From NCBI GenBank assembly GCA_022579005.1, contig MU401476.1:1-64000 (forward strand): a stretch of 64,000 bases of DNA, given 5' to 3'. Under the pieces are notes generated by a model. It was given only the letters and a program-made list of their open reading frames with translations. It ran no database searches and was not told the DNA's origin. Origin of the DNA: Poronia punctata. Its lineage: Eukaryota > Ascomycota > Sordariomycetes > Xylariales > Xylariaceae. The position numbers and the translations under genes were made by a program. This document shows, one piece after another, positions 23,288-34,900 of the stretch. Each line of letters begins with the position of its first letter. The stretch's first letter is position 1.

Positions 23288-24878
23288 AGCCAGATTTCTC
23301 TTATATGTACAGAGTTGATACTTAGGTGCTTTAATGGGCAGGATTCAACGCGTACCTCTTAAAAGAAGTGTTAGTTTATGGGAGCGCAGAGGGAAGATGC
23401 AATGCGAAGAATGGCAAACCAGTATATTTCATTAAATCTTCTGGATAATATCCTCCTGTCTGAAGCTATAGCGGTCCGCAGAAAGGCGGGGTAAGCAGCG
23501 TGACGGCGTGGCCTATCTAATGCACTTGACATTTTCTAGGCGTGCCATGTACGAAACCGCCACAACCAGACCGCTATCCTCCTCGATATGCTACTAGACC
23601 AGCATTAGCTTGGAGAATAATACAACAAGATGATACCTACGGATTCTCTACGTATTACACGGCCTCAACTAGGTACACGTACACATAGGTAGGTTATAGG
23701 TAAAGAGACATTCCTCGAAAATGCCACTGCAAGTTCTGTCTTATCAAGTAAGACCCAAGTGAAGGCTTCGTTACTGGCTGTTTAGCTATGGACTACTCAA
23801 AAATCATCGATCATCGTAACACGATTCGACGAGTTTCTGGTGGGGTTCTCCTCATCTCCGTCATCACATCTCGTTTCTGCTCTACTTTCTTGGAGGGGTA
23901 TGATAATAGGTTTGTACCAATTGAGGGGTTGTCGATGATGGGATTGGTGGATTCATTATTAATATGGAATACCTAGTAGGATAGGTCCGATGAACAGGGT
24001 CAACATGCAAGATCAAGACCAGGATAAAACGGTGTCCTCTCTCAATGTAGGTACTTAAAAGTTAACCGGAAAGAGGCCTAGCGCGGAGACGGCAACTGTC
24101 TCCGAAGGAAAATAATTTTCCTTCTAGAACTCGCTTCCCAATGTTCTTTAAACGTAATTTTGAGATTTTAGTCAAGGCCACTAGGGGATGAGAAGCGATA
24201 TGTACACGTATTTCTAGGCGGGATAGACTACCTAGCGGAATAAATTCCCGAGTTCGGCCACGTTTGGTAGGTACCTGTCATACAAGATTCAAGTAAACAG
24301 TCAGTTATAGATAGGACATGTTGAATTCAAGAGCTTGGATGGAAATAAAATGCGGCACGATCAAATGTTCAAAGTAACTATGGCTAATAACTGCCTACTT
24401 ACGATAGTAGGACCGTGTGGCGGAATTCGATTCAAAACATTGCGAGTCCCCAGGGTTAGACAACTACCTTATATACACGTATTCCACGCCAGAGGGGTTT
24501 GTTGTACTAGGTAATTCGCGACCATCGTCTCACCTCCGACGTAAGATCTGATGCAAAGGTCCGGATGCTCCTTCTCTAACAAAGCTGGCTCCAGGCTTAT
24601 TATATGTGTGCGTATATGTAATTGCAATTGTTCGATATACTGCTATCAAGGACGTAGCTTCCAATTGCTATGCGTTTTTTTCACTTTGAGATGACGTCAC
24701 ATTGAGCTATGTACTTGGGAACGCAGACTACATATGTACCTTGTACGTCTACTCGTATGCAGACGCATGCTGTAGATTGTTTCATCCCTTTGACTTTGAC
24801 ACCTCCATATTCCCCATGTTAAAATCGTAGCATTATCTTCAAGAGACCCATATCAAGTCCCACAACAAGCCACAAATC
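23288..24878. promoter_or_regulatory. divergent intergenic region, oxidoreductase / aldo-keto reductase
   Basis: 1.6 kb between two divergent oxidoreductase genes. No coding frame is supported. TACCTA/TAGGTA words recur throughout. The final 100 bases before the aldo-keto reductase ATG hold its probable leader. Confidence 0.45.
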
Positions 24879-25838
24879 ATGCAGAGACTTATGTACGGCA
24901 CGGCGTGGAAGAAGGATACCACGGCCGACTTGGTGTTCAAGGCGTTGAAGGTGGGCTTTAGAGCCATCGACACGGCAGCACAACCCCGCCACTACAATGA
25001 GGCTCTCGTCGGCGCCGGCATCCAAGAAGCCATCAATAAGGGAGTCGTGAGACGAGAAGATATATTTGTGTGTGAAAACTTACTTTTACCATGTATTATT
25101 GATTGTTATGCAAGTACGTAGTGCAGTTTAGGTTAACCCCTGCTCGGTCAGATCCAAACCAAATTCACGCCTATTGGCGGTCAGGACCCGGACAACATGC
25201 CCTACGACCGCCACGCACCATTAGATAAACAAGTCCACGCGTCCGTAGCTTCTTCGCTCCACAATTTCTCGTTCGGTGACCCGGACAAGGCGTATCTCGA
25301 CAGTCTGGTCTTGCACTCGCCGCCATCTAGCCATTTCGTAGACCTTCTAGTGGTCTGGCGGGCCCTAGAGACTTACGTGCCGCACCGAATCAGATTGCTC
25401 GGTATCTCTAACACGAACCAGCGGATGCTCGACAAGCTCTGCACCAGCCCCGATATCCGCGTCCGTCCGCGCATAGTGCAGAACCGCTTCTACCCGGAAA
25501 CGAGGTGGGAGGTTGACATGCGGGCGTACTGCCGCGACCGGGACATTGTCTTTCAAACCTTCTGGACTCTCAGCGGGAACCCCGAATTGTTGGACAGTGC
25601 TCCTGTAAAGACCCTGGCCGAGGAAGCCGGCATTACTTCCCAGGTGGCCATGTACGCGCTAGTCCTCGGCCTCGGGGGCACCACCATTCTGGACGGCACC
25701 AAGGACGAGGCGCATATGAAGGAGGATCTCAAGGTCGACAAGGTCTTGGATGAGTATGTGCAGACCCAGCACGGTCGAGCAATATGGGATGCCTGTCTTA
25801 TGGGGTTCAAGCACATAATCGGAGACCCTTTGCAGTAA
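24879..25838 (+). CDS. aldo-keto reductase
   Basis: Two exons, 24879-25067 and 25152-25838, giving 291 residues; the intron begins with GTGTGT after Phe63. The AKR catalytic tetrad is complete: Asp31 (IDTA), Tyr39 (QPRHYNE), Lys67 (IQTKF) and His118 (LVLHSP). The late GISN, QNRFYPET and GGTTILDGT segments match the (beta/alpha)8 fold and its NADPH-binding end, although the last is less canonical than in characterised xylose reductases. It probably reduces an aldehyde or sugar carbonyl in the cytosol using NADPH. The protein is slightly shorter than typical fungal AKRs (about 310-330 residues), mainly at the C-terminus. Lys67 is recovered only after splicing, which supports the exon model. Confidence 0.9.
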
Positions 25839-27385
25839 AGGGAGGATCTCGTGCCAAATCCCGTCGAGGATCACTGGCAAGGTTTATCGTATGACCAAGG
25901 TGACTAGTAAGAGAAAAAAGTACATTTGGACTCTCGACTTGATCGTCTTACTAATCCAGTTACTTACCTACCTACATTCCCTTTTGCTGGTCCTTATATA
26001 TCAAACTTTAATTGTAAGTATTTATGAGTGGATGATGAGAGACGATGAAATGTACAAAGATTGACTTGTGGGGTTACTCCAATAAGAGCTTAGGTTGGTG
26101 TACCGACTAGTACCTCAACAAAGAAATGAAAAAAAGGCACCCATTTTAAACATCACAAAACATGAATCTCATTTATCTCACACCCACTCTAACCTCGAGT
26201 GGTATTAATACTTAAGCAGCCACATGTCATCGATCTGAGACCTTTTTGCATAAATCCATCTATCTCCACAGAAAAGAAGGCATAGGTGTCAAGCAAGCAA
26301 ACCATCGTTTGTTGTTGTCTTGTCTCGGAAACATACAGACGTCCGTCCGTCGGCTAACAACGCCGACAACGAACAAGGGGGGCGTGACAAGATTAAAATA
26401 AAATAAACTCCCTGGACGTTACCGGGGCTCTGGGGCTAGGGAATAGGGTAGACCCGAAATCAATTAAGTGTGGCGCTCCATACATACCCTGGAAGAGGGG
26501 CAAGCTCTGACTGATGAGACCAGGAAGCGGGGGTTTAAACGAAAGCGATTCAAAATTTCAACCGTGCCGACGAAATTGAAAAAAGCCGAGGACAGTCCAG
26601 TAACGCAATTCAACGGCCGAGTCCGAAGTACATGAAAGAAAATTTGGAAGGTCCGTGTACCCCCAGCTATCTAGGTAGGTCACGGTGTTATAATCGGGCT
26701 GAGCCTGACCCCGAACTCATCATCCGAGGAGCTAGATAGCTGATGATTATACCATTCTTACGCAATCAAGCAGATCAATCAACCGCTCTACTAACGTTGA
26801 ACATTATCACAGAACGCTTAAGCTTTATCATCTCGGATTCTCATTCTTTTTACCCATCCTAAATTTCATTACATTTTCATTTTATAATCCGGGATAGCGC
26901 ATCTCAGACAACCAAAAAAAAACGTCTGTCCTGTCCCGAGGTGGTGGGGTAATAAAAAAGTGACTCAAACAAAAAAAGGGGGGGAGGAGAGCCAAGCAAC
27001 ACAACCTTATCTCGACCTCGACTGTCCTCACACTCTGAAACAAGTGAGATTTCTTTCGTGGCGGCGACTTTGTCTACAAAAAAAAATAAAAAAAAATAGG
27101 GTAGCACTCGCCTTACCTTAGCTACTTACCCGGTAGGTAGGTAAGTAGGTAGCGCATAAAAGAAAAGGGAACGAAAAGGGAACACAAACAAAACCTTGCC
27201 GTCTGGTCGGTAATTACAATATCCCTTATTATACTTAGGGCTACCTTAAGACCTTGGTTTAGTGGGTACCTAGGTTAAGGTCTGACAGATCGCCGTCTCA
27301 CACTTCATCAGTGTGTGACGACACTTACTTCAAGCCTCTTTTCGCTTGCTGTACAACAAGACCAACCAAGGGGGGAAAAAAACCA
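25839..27385. other. intergenic region, 3' of the aldo-keto reductase and leader of TRM9
   Basis: 1.5 kb between two plus-strand genes with no supported ORF. It is rich in A and T runs (26915-26970, 27080-27100) and TAGG repeats near 27131-27152. An open frame in phase with TRM9 reaches back to 27311, but without an ATG. Confidence 0.5.
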
Positions 27386-28273
27386 ATGTCAAATTCACAT
27401 TCCGGGATCCCCATCCCAATCCCCGTCCCCATGTCCTCGCCCGAGACATACGAACAGGAACACGTCCACAGCGTGTACGAGTCCATAGCAGGGCACTTCA
27501 GTTCGACACGGTACAAGCCATGGCCCTTCATCGCCTCGTTTCTCCGCACGCGCGTCAAGCCCGGCTCCGTCGGCTTCGACGTCGGCTGCGGTAACGGGAA
27601 GTACCTCTGTGTGCGCGAAAGTCGGGACATACACATGATGGGTTGTGACCGGAGCGCTTCGCTCGTGCGTATCGCGAGGGATAATGTACAATTACAACAT
27701 CATCCCAACCCCACGGAGAAGGAGGAGGGGAAGGAGGAGAAGAAGGAAGGGGATAGTGATAAAAAAAGGAGGACAACAACAACAACGATAAAAAACGACG
27801 TCTCAGTCGCAGACAGTCTAGCCCTCCCCTACCGTCGAGGCACCGCCGATTTCGCCCTCTGCATCGCCGTCATCCACCACATGTCCACGCGGGAGAGACG
27901 AGTCGAGGCCCTACGGGCCCTGCTCGAATGTCTGAGGGAGGAAGACGGCCAGGTGCTCGTGTACGTCTGGGCCCTGGAGCAAAAGTCCAGTCGGAGGGGT
28001 TGGGATGCCGGTTCCGCCCAGGATCAGCTCGTCCCTTGGGTTATGAAGGCTAATCAGAACAACGTCAAGAAGGACAAGGACGCTGACGAAACCTCTACCG
28101 TCCCGGTTGGAAAGGATGAGACGTTTGAGCGCTTCTATCACCTGTATCGCGAGGGCGAGCTAGAGGAGGATATGCGCGCCGCTGGCGGTACCGTTCTCGA
28201 GAGCGGGTATGAGAGGGATAATTGGTGGGTGATAGGGGGTCATGGAGTCGAGTCTAGAAAGGTGCTTTCTTGA
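27386..28273 (+). CDS. TRM9: tRNA (carboxymethyluridine-34) methyltransferase TRM9
   Basis: Single exon of 295 residues. The sequence after the ATG at 27386 leads into TYEQEHVHSVYESIA and HFSSTRYKPWP, a signature of Trm9-type enzymes. SAM-binding motif I is FDVGCGNGKY, motif II is GCDRS, and the ALCIAVIHHM segment and the C-terminal ERFYHLYREGELE and WWVIG segments also match. The enzyme, working with Trm112, completes mcm5U (and hence mcm5s2U) at the wobble base of certain tRNAs in the cytoplasm. Between motifs II and III sits a Lys/Glu-rich stretch with a Thr run (about residues 114-140), a species-specific insertion. The open frame continues upstream to 27311 but only through non-ATG codons, so 27386 is preferred; a second ATG 17 codons further on is also possible. 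Confidence 0.93.
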   Translation: MSNSHSGIPIPIPVPMSSPETYEQEHVHSVYESIAGHFSSTRYKPWPFIASFLRTRVKPGSVGFDVGCGNGKYLCVRESRDIHMMGCDRSASLVRIARDNVQLQHHPNPTEKEEGKEEKKEGDSDKKRRTTTTTIKNDVSVADSLALPYRRGTADFALCIAVIHHMSTRERRVEALRALLECLREEDGQVLVYVWALEQKSSRRGWDAGSAQDQLVPWVMKANQNNVKKDKDADETSTVPVGKDETFERFYHLYREGELEEDMRAAGGTVLESGYERDNWWVIGGHGVESRKVLS

Positions 28274-30438
28274 ATTCAAATTCAAATTCAAATTCAATAT
28301 TTCCATTCCCACAAAACCAAATTGTGTGAGTTTGTAACAAAAGAATATCACCTCGGACGCTTTGACACACAGTAAGCAAAAGAGAAAGATAGGATCCATT
28401 TTCAATTCAACCGCTGAGAAAAAAATACTTATTTTCGAGTAGGCGTAACAACATGCCTATGTCAGACTCGTTTATCAATATTGTACATGAATTCTCCCTC
28501 CGTGCTTTTCCCATCTCGCTCGTTTTAGACTAAATAAATAAATAAAAAGGAAAAACGTAACGTATGGTGTTGACCAAAAATTCAATCCATCTTTTCTTCC
28601 ACCTAGTTTGGTTGTCAGTATGTAGCCACCAAAGACAGGTACTCGTGGGTACAGGACAAGTTCGATAACCCCTGAAATTCATTTTCCTATTGTCCCATCA
28701 TCGTTACGCTTAAGAAAAGACACCCAAACATCTATCGGTAGTATCGCCAACATCAGCCCAAAATACATAAAGATCCAAAGAGCCAACCAAGACAGATGAG
28801 ATAAAATGAAAAAGATGAATGCAAAAAGCTTGAAAAATAAGGGGAACATTGAAACACTGAAGGGCTTTTCGTCTGTTTCATGTTCAGCTGATCCTTTCCC
28901 ATCCCTTTTCTCTTGCTTATGGTGACGCGTATCGCGTCCTGATCAATCACAAGAAACTGACAAACAAACAACACAAGAAGACCTTGATATTGCCTTTATA
29001 CTGCCCTGTATCGTGCTCGTTGTTTGTTTGCCCTTTCCTGCAATTGATTGTGATGTCATGATATGCTGCCAGGCTTTCCCTTCACTCCCATTCCCATTCC
29101 CTTTCCATTTCCATTCCTTTTCCCTTCCATAATCTTCAATGCTTCCGATACCCATTTGATAGATGCCCAAGCGCCGATTAAAATGGAGAAAAATAAATAA
29201 AACGCCGAGGTCCTAATAGTAAAAGATAATGAAAACAACGCACGAATGAAATGGAATCTCGAGTGTGGCAAGTAATACCGCCAGTCCACACATAGACAAA
29301 AGAATCAACGACATATTTGCACTTCTCTTGTCACCACCTCAGCCCCTGTTTCATATAACCCCGACAATCTGGACAGTTACCGAAACATTATTCAAGATTG
29401 TTTAGATGTTTCGGGGTATGGGGAGCGATGGGATGAAGTGGGCACAAATCGATCGTCGACAAAAGGGTGAGGAGGGAGGCTAGAAAAGGAGACAGGTGAG
29501 AATAGGTACCTAAGTACTATTCAGTGCAACGGGGTAATCGATAAATATATGTTTTTGCCTCCCCCTTCCCTTCTGGAGTCACGCCAACCACATTGGAGTT
29601 CTCAATGGGTTGAACCCTATTGGGTGGGCGCCTTCCCACATCTCTGTGGCCAAGGAAGCACGCAGGTCGGTAACGTCTCTCGGCGCGCGTTTAACGTCCA
29701 ATAGGTAGCACAGTAGGACTTGGCTCCTGGCCCGGTCCGGGGGACGACAACATTGACTCGTCTCTGTCCCCAGTTGAGATAGATGCAGGTGCGAAATTAG
29801 AAGTGCTGGTTACCGCATCAATGCTTCTTGTTCCCTTCTTCTTGCCTGTCCCTTTCTCTATGCTCCTTGCCCCCGGGCCGGCCCATATAGACCGATTCGA
29901 GGGTGGGATTTCTGGGTAGTATCGTGCTTGTCCCCATTTCGATTCGGGTCACAGAGTGCGGAAGTTTCCGTGCAAGGGCCAGGGTAGTAAGTGTAGCAAT
30001 ATTGTTTTTTCTGCGGACGCGTGTGTGTGTGGTAGGACGCTTCTGATCCCATTATGATGAATGCCGTGCGCAGTTGACTTTATATCCCTTCTATATCTTC
30101 CGTACTGTATGCCTGTTTGCTGTTATTTTGTTTAGGAGGGCCTACAGCCGCTCTCGTGTATAACGGAGATCTAGAAGTATGGATGGAAAGGAGAACAACA
30201 AATAAAGAAAGAAGAAAATATGAAAAACTGATGTGGGAAAAAGGTCTGCTTTCTAGCCGTAGCAAGACATTCTTCCTCAGAAATACTAGTTTCCTCGCAA
30301 CATTCATGCATCGACATGATTCCCCCCCAACCCAGGACCGAAGAGACAAAACAACGATACAACATAGTACACTCTCCGGGACGCCAAACACCAAACCACA
30401 TCGAAACTCCGCGCTATAGGTAAGGCCAGGGGTAAATG
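28274..30438. other. intergenic region between convergent TRM9 and Myb genes
   Basis: About 2.2 kb holding the 3' flanks of two convergent genes. No ORF is supported. A TTCAAA repeat directly follows the TRM9 stop (28274-28297), and CCATTCC/CCCTTT repeats lie near 29087-29128. The sequence is AT-leaning with many short A runs. Confidence 0.5.
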
Positions 30439-31902
30439 TCACCGTCTACGTGGAGGGTGCCCGTAGGATTCAGGCGGTATTTCGTGATGTTTGCGCCTAT
30501 TTGGCTCATAAGGCATGTCTGGACTTCGGCGTCTCTTAGAACTACTCGACCCCGAGCCCGCACCCGCTACAGGATCCACTGGTGGGTATCTTAGCGGCGC
30601 CATGTAAGGGCCGGGGCTTGCCGCAGCACTCTGGACCGGACTTGCGCTCGGAACACCTACCGAGTAGGCTGGTGTGCTGTAGGGGCTAATACCCGTCGTG
30701 AGCTCTTCGACGCTCGGCAGCATCCCTGGACGAGAGTGCGAGCTCTGCCCAAGGATAGGAGCGAGGGGCGGTACACCGCTGTGCTGGTAGGCGTGATGAT
30801 GTGGGTATCCGTAACCGAGCTCGTGTTGATCGGGCGGTGGTGGGAGGTGTATCGGCGGCAGGTTATCTCTACGTTGGGCGGTAGGAGGCCGGCTTGGAGG
30901 CGCGGGTACCCCACGGCCATAGCTCCTGGCATGTCCAACTTCGCGGGCCATGCCACCTTGAGACGAGGAGTGTGCGTGTCTTGATGAGGCTCGGGGAGCT
31001 CCATGTGCTGTTTCTAAACTCTGGTTTGAGAGAGAAAACGGCGTCACTCCAGCCCGTCGAGCCATGTCGTGTTCACCTAATTGCCAGTGCATGGCTTCCG
31101 CAGCCCGCCACGGTATAGACATCTCTTCCGCGACTTTTGCCCACATTTCCGGTTTGAATCTAGTTCTCGAGTTAGTGCCAATGCATACGCCAGGGTTCAT
31201 AATGCTCAATCGTCCTTCTCCCTGCCTCTCTGTCTCTCTGCCTCCCTGCTCCCTGCCCCCTGCCCCCTGCCTTGCAGCTGGCCGTTGCTGTTTCAGCTGT
31301 AAAAGCAACAACAGAATGGGCCACTTTCATGGTCTCGGCGGGTCGGTCTCTTCTTTTTGTTTTCGTTACTCTCTTCCACTCCTATTCCTTCATCTTCATC
31401 TTGAGACGTACCTTTCGTACAGTCTAGCCAGCTTGTTCTTCCGTTCCTCGTCCCATTCGCTTCGTCTCTCGAGATAGTTCTGGTAGTGGAGGCGACAGCT
31501 GATGGGGCTTCGACCCGGCAACTGCTTGGATATGTCCTCCCATTTCATGCCGCTGCCGCGGAGATCGATTATGATAGCATTCTCCTCTGCCGACCATTTG
31601 CTTTGTTTCTTAGCCGGCGCCTCCGATAAGTGAGGCGCGGCCGTACCGCGCTTGCCCGCTCCCGCCCCCATCGGTGCTACTACTCCACCTCCGAATCGAG
31701 GAGGAATTGCAGCGTAGAGTGGAGGGCCGTAAAACGCAGTCGCCGTAGCCGCCGGGCCCGAGGAAAACGTTATAGATGCGGGTCGATTCTGCTGGGATGT
31801 TGGTACTGAGGACTCATTTGAGTCCGAGGCCTTGAGGAGGGAGGCGATATCCACGATGACGGTAGATCGTCTAGGACGCCCTGCTGGGACTGTTGAAGCC
31901 AA
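30439..31902 (-). CDS. Myb/SANT-like DNA-binding protein, 5' end uncertain
   Basis: Two exons are clear on the minus strand, from about 31902 to 31412 and from 31159 to 30439, joined in phase across a 252-base intron. A Myb/SANT repeat is visible: KWSAEENAII, then GMKWEDISKQLPGRS, then CRLHYQNYL, followed after the intron by a second helix-rich FKPEMWAKVAEEM ... WRAAEAMHW stretch. The C-terminal half is Pro/Ser/His-rich, ends in a basic KRRRSP and PPRRR, and is probably disordered. It is likely a nuclear regulator. The 5' end is a problem: the open frame reaches upstream to a stop at 31912 but has no ATG before 31671. Either translation starts at 31671 (326 residues) or a short upstream exon supplies the start. 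The segment VIVDIASLLKAS upstream of 31671 looks coding, so the second option is favoured. Confidence 0.75.
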
Positions 31903-34900
31903 CGGTTGTGTTCATAGAAAACGTCGATGATGTCGCTAGCCTGTCTGGCCGGCCCAACGATGTCGTCTGCCGTTTTGCTCTGCCTTGCCGTTTGCAGTTT
32001 GGCGTTTGCCGTGAGTTGTGGTTATTCTCTCTCCCCCTTTCTCTTATCCACGGTCCTGGCCTCCTTCTTCAGCCACACCCTTCACCCTTCTCCTTCTCGT
32101 TCGCTCTCTATCTATCTCTCTTCTTCTTCTTCTCCCCGTGCGCGTGGCAATGACACGCTTGTCGATTTAGATGGTCTTAGAAGTCGTCTGTAAACCCCTA
32201 CTTCTGAAGGTGGAGGACCCTGGCAGCCCTAGTCGTTGTATGAGTACGAATAAAGTAAGAGATGTAGAACAGTAGGCGTAGAAAAACGAGAGTTCAAGAG
32301 GTGTCGTTGGTATCTCTGAGATATCCTGGACGGGTGTATGTTTTTGTGTCGTTGGGGCAGATACTTGGCTATGGGAATCAACAGAGGTAACCAAAATAAT
32401 GTCAGTAAAGCGTGGTCGAGTTTCTAGGAGCCGGCATCATGATTGGGTGTGAGTTGCCGGGTCATCGACCAATGGGTGGCCTTATGACGACCTGAAAAGC
32501 CCTGGAACAACGAGAGAGCAACAGAATGAAGGTTAGTACGTCAGTCGAGGTGGCTTGTCGTCAAGGGTCTTTGCCAGCGAAGTAAACGTATCCCGACAGT
32601 CATAATAAATCCAGGGACAGCTGAATTGTAAAAATGCCACGAGAGGGGCCACGTTAGGTGTGCGGCGCAATCTGGACATGGAAATAAAAGAAAGGAAACT
32701 CAAGTTTAGACTATACAAAACGAGTGGACAGCATGGCTAAGATACTAGGATACTTCAGTACTTGTGTATGTGGTTGTGGTGGGGAGGGGGGGGGCCGTAG
32801 CAAGGGCCCGAAGGAGAGAGGCCTTTGAAGTGCGTTTAGAGCCAGCGTTACGGTACAAGGTGAGGAAATCAAAGCGGGAGAACAGCAAAGGGGAGTGGGG
32901 TGTGCGTGTATAAAACATCAGAGTGTGGATCCAGGTTTTCAGTTTGCTATGGAGAAGTTGCTACCTATGTGTCGGTCAGGTAGGGTTTTCAAGAAGATCA
33001 GTCGGGTTGATGGAAAAGTTGCATAGTTGCGTAGCGTGCCACTTGCCAGGCTAATGGGAAAGACCACCACGCTACCACGCTACCACGCTACTGGGCGAAC
33101 AACATACGAGTCGGTGAGACAGAACTCCATACCATATGAGGCAACAGCTCTGGCCCAGGTCAGGTACCAGATTCGTTCCTGCCATGCGGGTTCAGGACGA
33201 CAACAACCAGCAGCAGCTACCTAGGTAGCAGCCAGCAGCAGTAACCGTTACCAGGCGCCAGTGTCAGTGCCGGTGCCGGTGCCGGTGCCGGTGTCAGTGC
33301 CAGTCCCAATGTCTAAGCCTAAGTCTAGTACCTATCAGAAATATCAGTACCAACGACGATAGTGATACCAGCCTATCAATGTAAATACCTAGCTGTCGGT
33401 GCCAACACCTATACCGATAGCAGTAACAAATATCGGGGATTTAGGATCTTCCATGGTAGTGGAGGTCGAGTTCACAGCGGATTTGGGTCACGACCCGTTA
33501 CCAAGAGCGATTAAACGGGGCTGATGGCATGGCCACGAAAGCATGCATGAGCACGCAGAGTACAATACACTAGATTATACATGGACATGGGCCGGCGGAT
33601 TAATGACGCAACTAGAGCAACGAACCGAAGAATACAAGTGGGAAAACCAAACGAACGAGCAGCAAGAAATAGTTTATCGTAGTATTAATGACCTGCGTAG
33701 ATGGAGCTCGATAGACGCTTGGGTCGGGACAAGGGTAGGTTCGGGACGGGTTTCAACGAGTTTGCCATGTATATTTGGACACGACAATGAGGACCTACTA
33801 CTGCTATGATGGACCTGACGCGCGTGGACGGATAATGCTTACCTACGCCTGGGTGAAGCCCAGGCGAACGAGCGAGGGAAGCTATTAGCAGCAGGTGAGC
33901 ACGCACGCGCGCAGCTAAGCGAGCACCTAGGCAGACAGCCAGACAGGAAGGAAGTAAGGAAGGAAGAGGTAGGCAAGCAGGCAGGAAGATCAAGCATCAA
34001 GCCCCGTGGGCCGTGGCACTACCTACGCACAGAGCTATACACGATCTGAGGAACATTGGTCAACAGGAGTCTGACAAACAGACATTGGATGAGAGCTGTG
34101 GTCCTACTCGATGGAGCGTGGGCTGCGGGCTATCGGTCATGGTATCAGCCATGGTGGGCAGCACAAGGCTTAATAGCAAAGAGACGACGTTCGGGGGAAG
34201 GTACATCATTCGAACGACAGTTCCAGAAAGACCAATAAACAGATCTAGTGGCGGTGGCTGTCATGAAACAGATTAGTGAGTGGGGACACTGAGCCGACAA
34301 CCCTATTATGCTATGCTGGTGCTGTTGATATGCATGGCAGATATGGCTTGGCTGCTGACAAATGATGCCCAGCCGGTGCTGCACCGCACATGATGATACC
34401 TCTTTACTCTAACCTAGATAAAAGGCATGTAAATTGCACCTGGTCAAAAGTAAGTGGAAGACAACAGCAAGAAATTGTTAGACTTGGGCCGCACAAGCTG
34501 TAGGAAGGGGTAGACAAATGCGCAATGGATAGTTACTTGGATGTTGGTATATACCTACTTTACGTATGGAGTCAGAACAGGTGTGGGCACAGGAGCACAG
34601 GAGCACAGGAGCACAGGAGTGTACCTCCTACCTCAACTAACATGTGTAACACGTAGCTAAAACTACCTGGTACCTGTCCCGATGTACCTGTTTGTAAGCG
34701 CCTTCATCCTATCTAGTAATAGATAGGTGCACCGTGCCCTACAGATAGGTAGATGTGGATGTTATAGATACTGTCATTTACTCTTTTTATAACCTGAGCA
34801 AACACAGAACATCTGGTAGTCCAGTCTCAAGTACCTGTCGGCCTGTGTTGTAGCTCAACAGTTCGCTGTAAAAGTAGTGTGATTCGTGGTGTACAAACTT

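Noticed and set aside
10832..25838. A secondary-metabolite gene cluster (two transporters, methyltransferase, two oxidoreductases)
   Set aside because: No backbone enzyme (PKS, NRPS, terpene cyclase) or pathway regulator is present, and the genes are widely spaced on both strands.
27311..27385. N-terminal extension of TRM9 by 25 codons
   Set aside because: The extended frame starts with GTG and has no ATG; conserved sequence begins after 27386.
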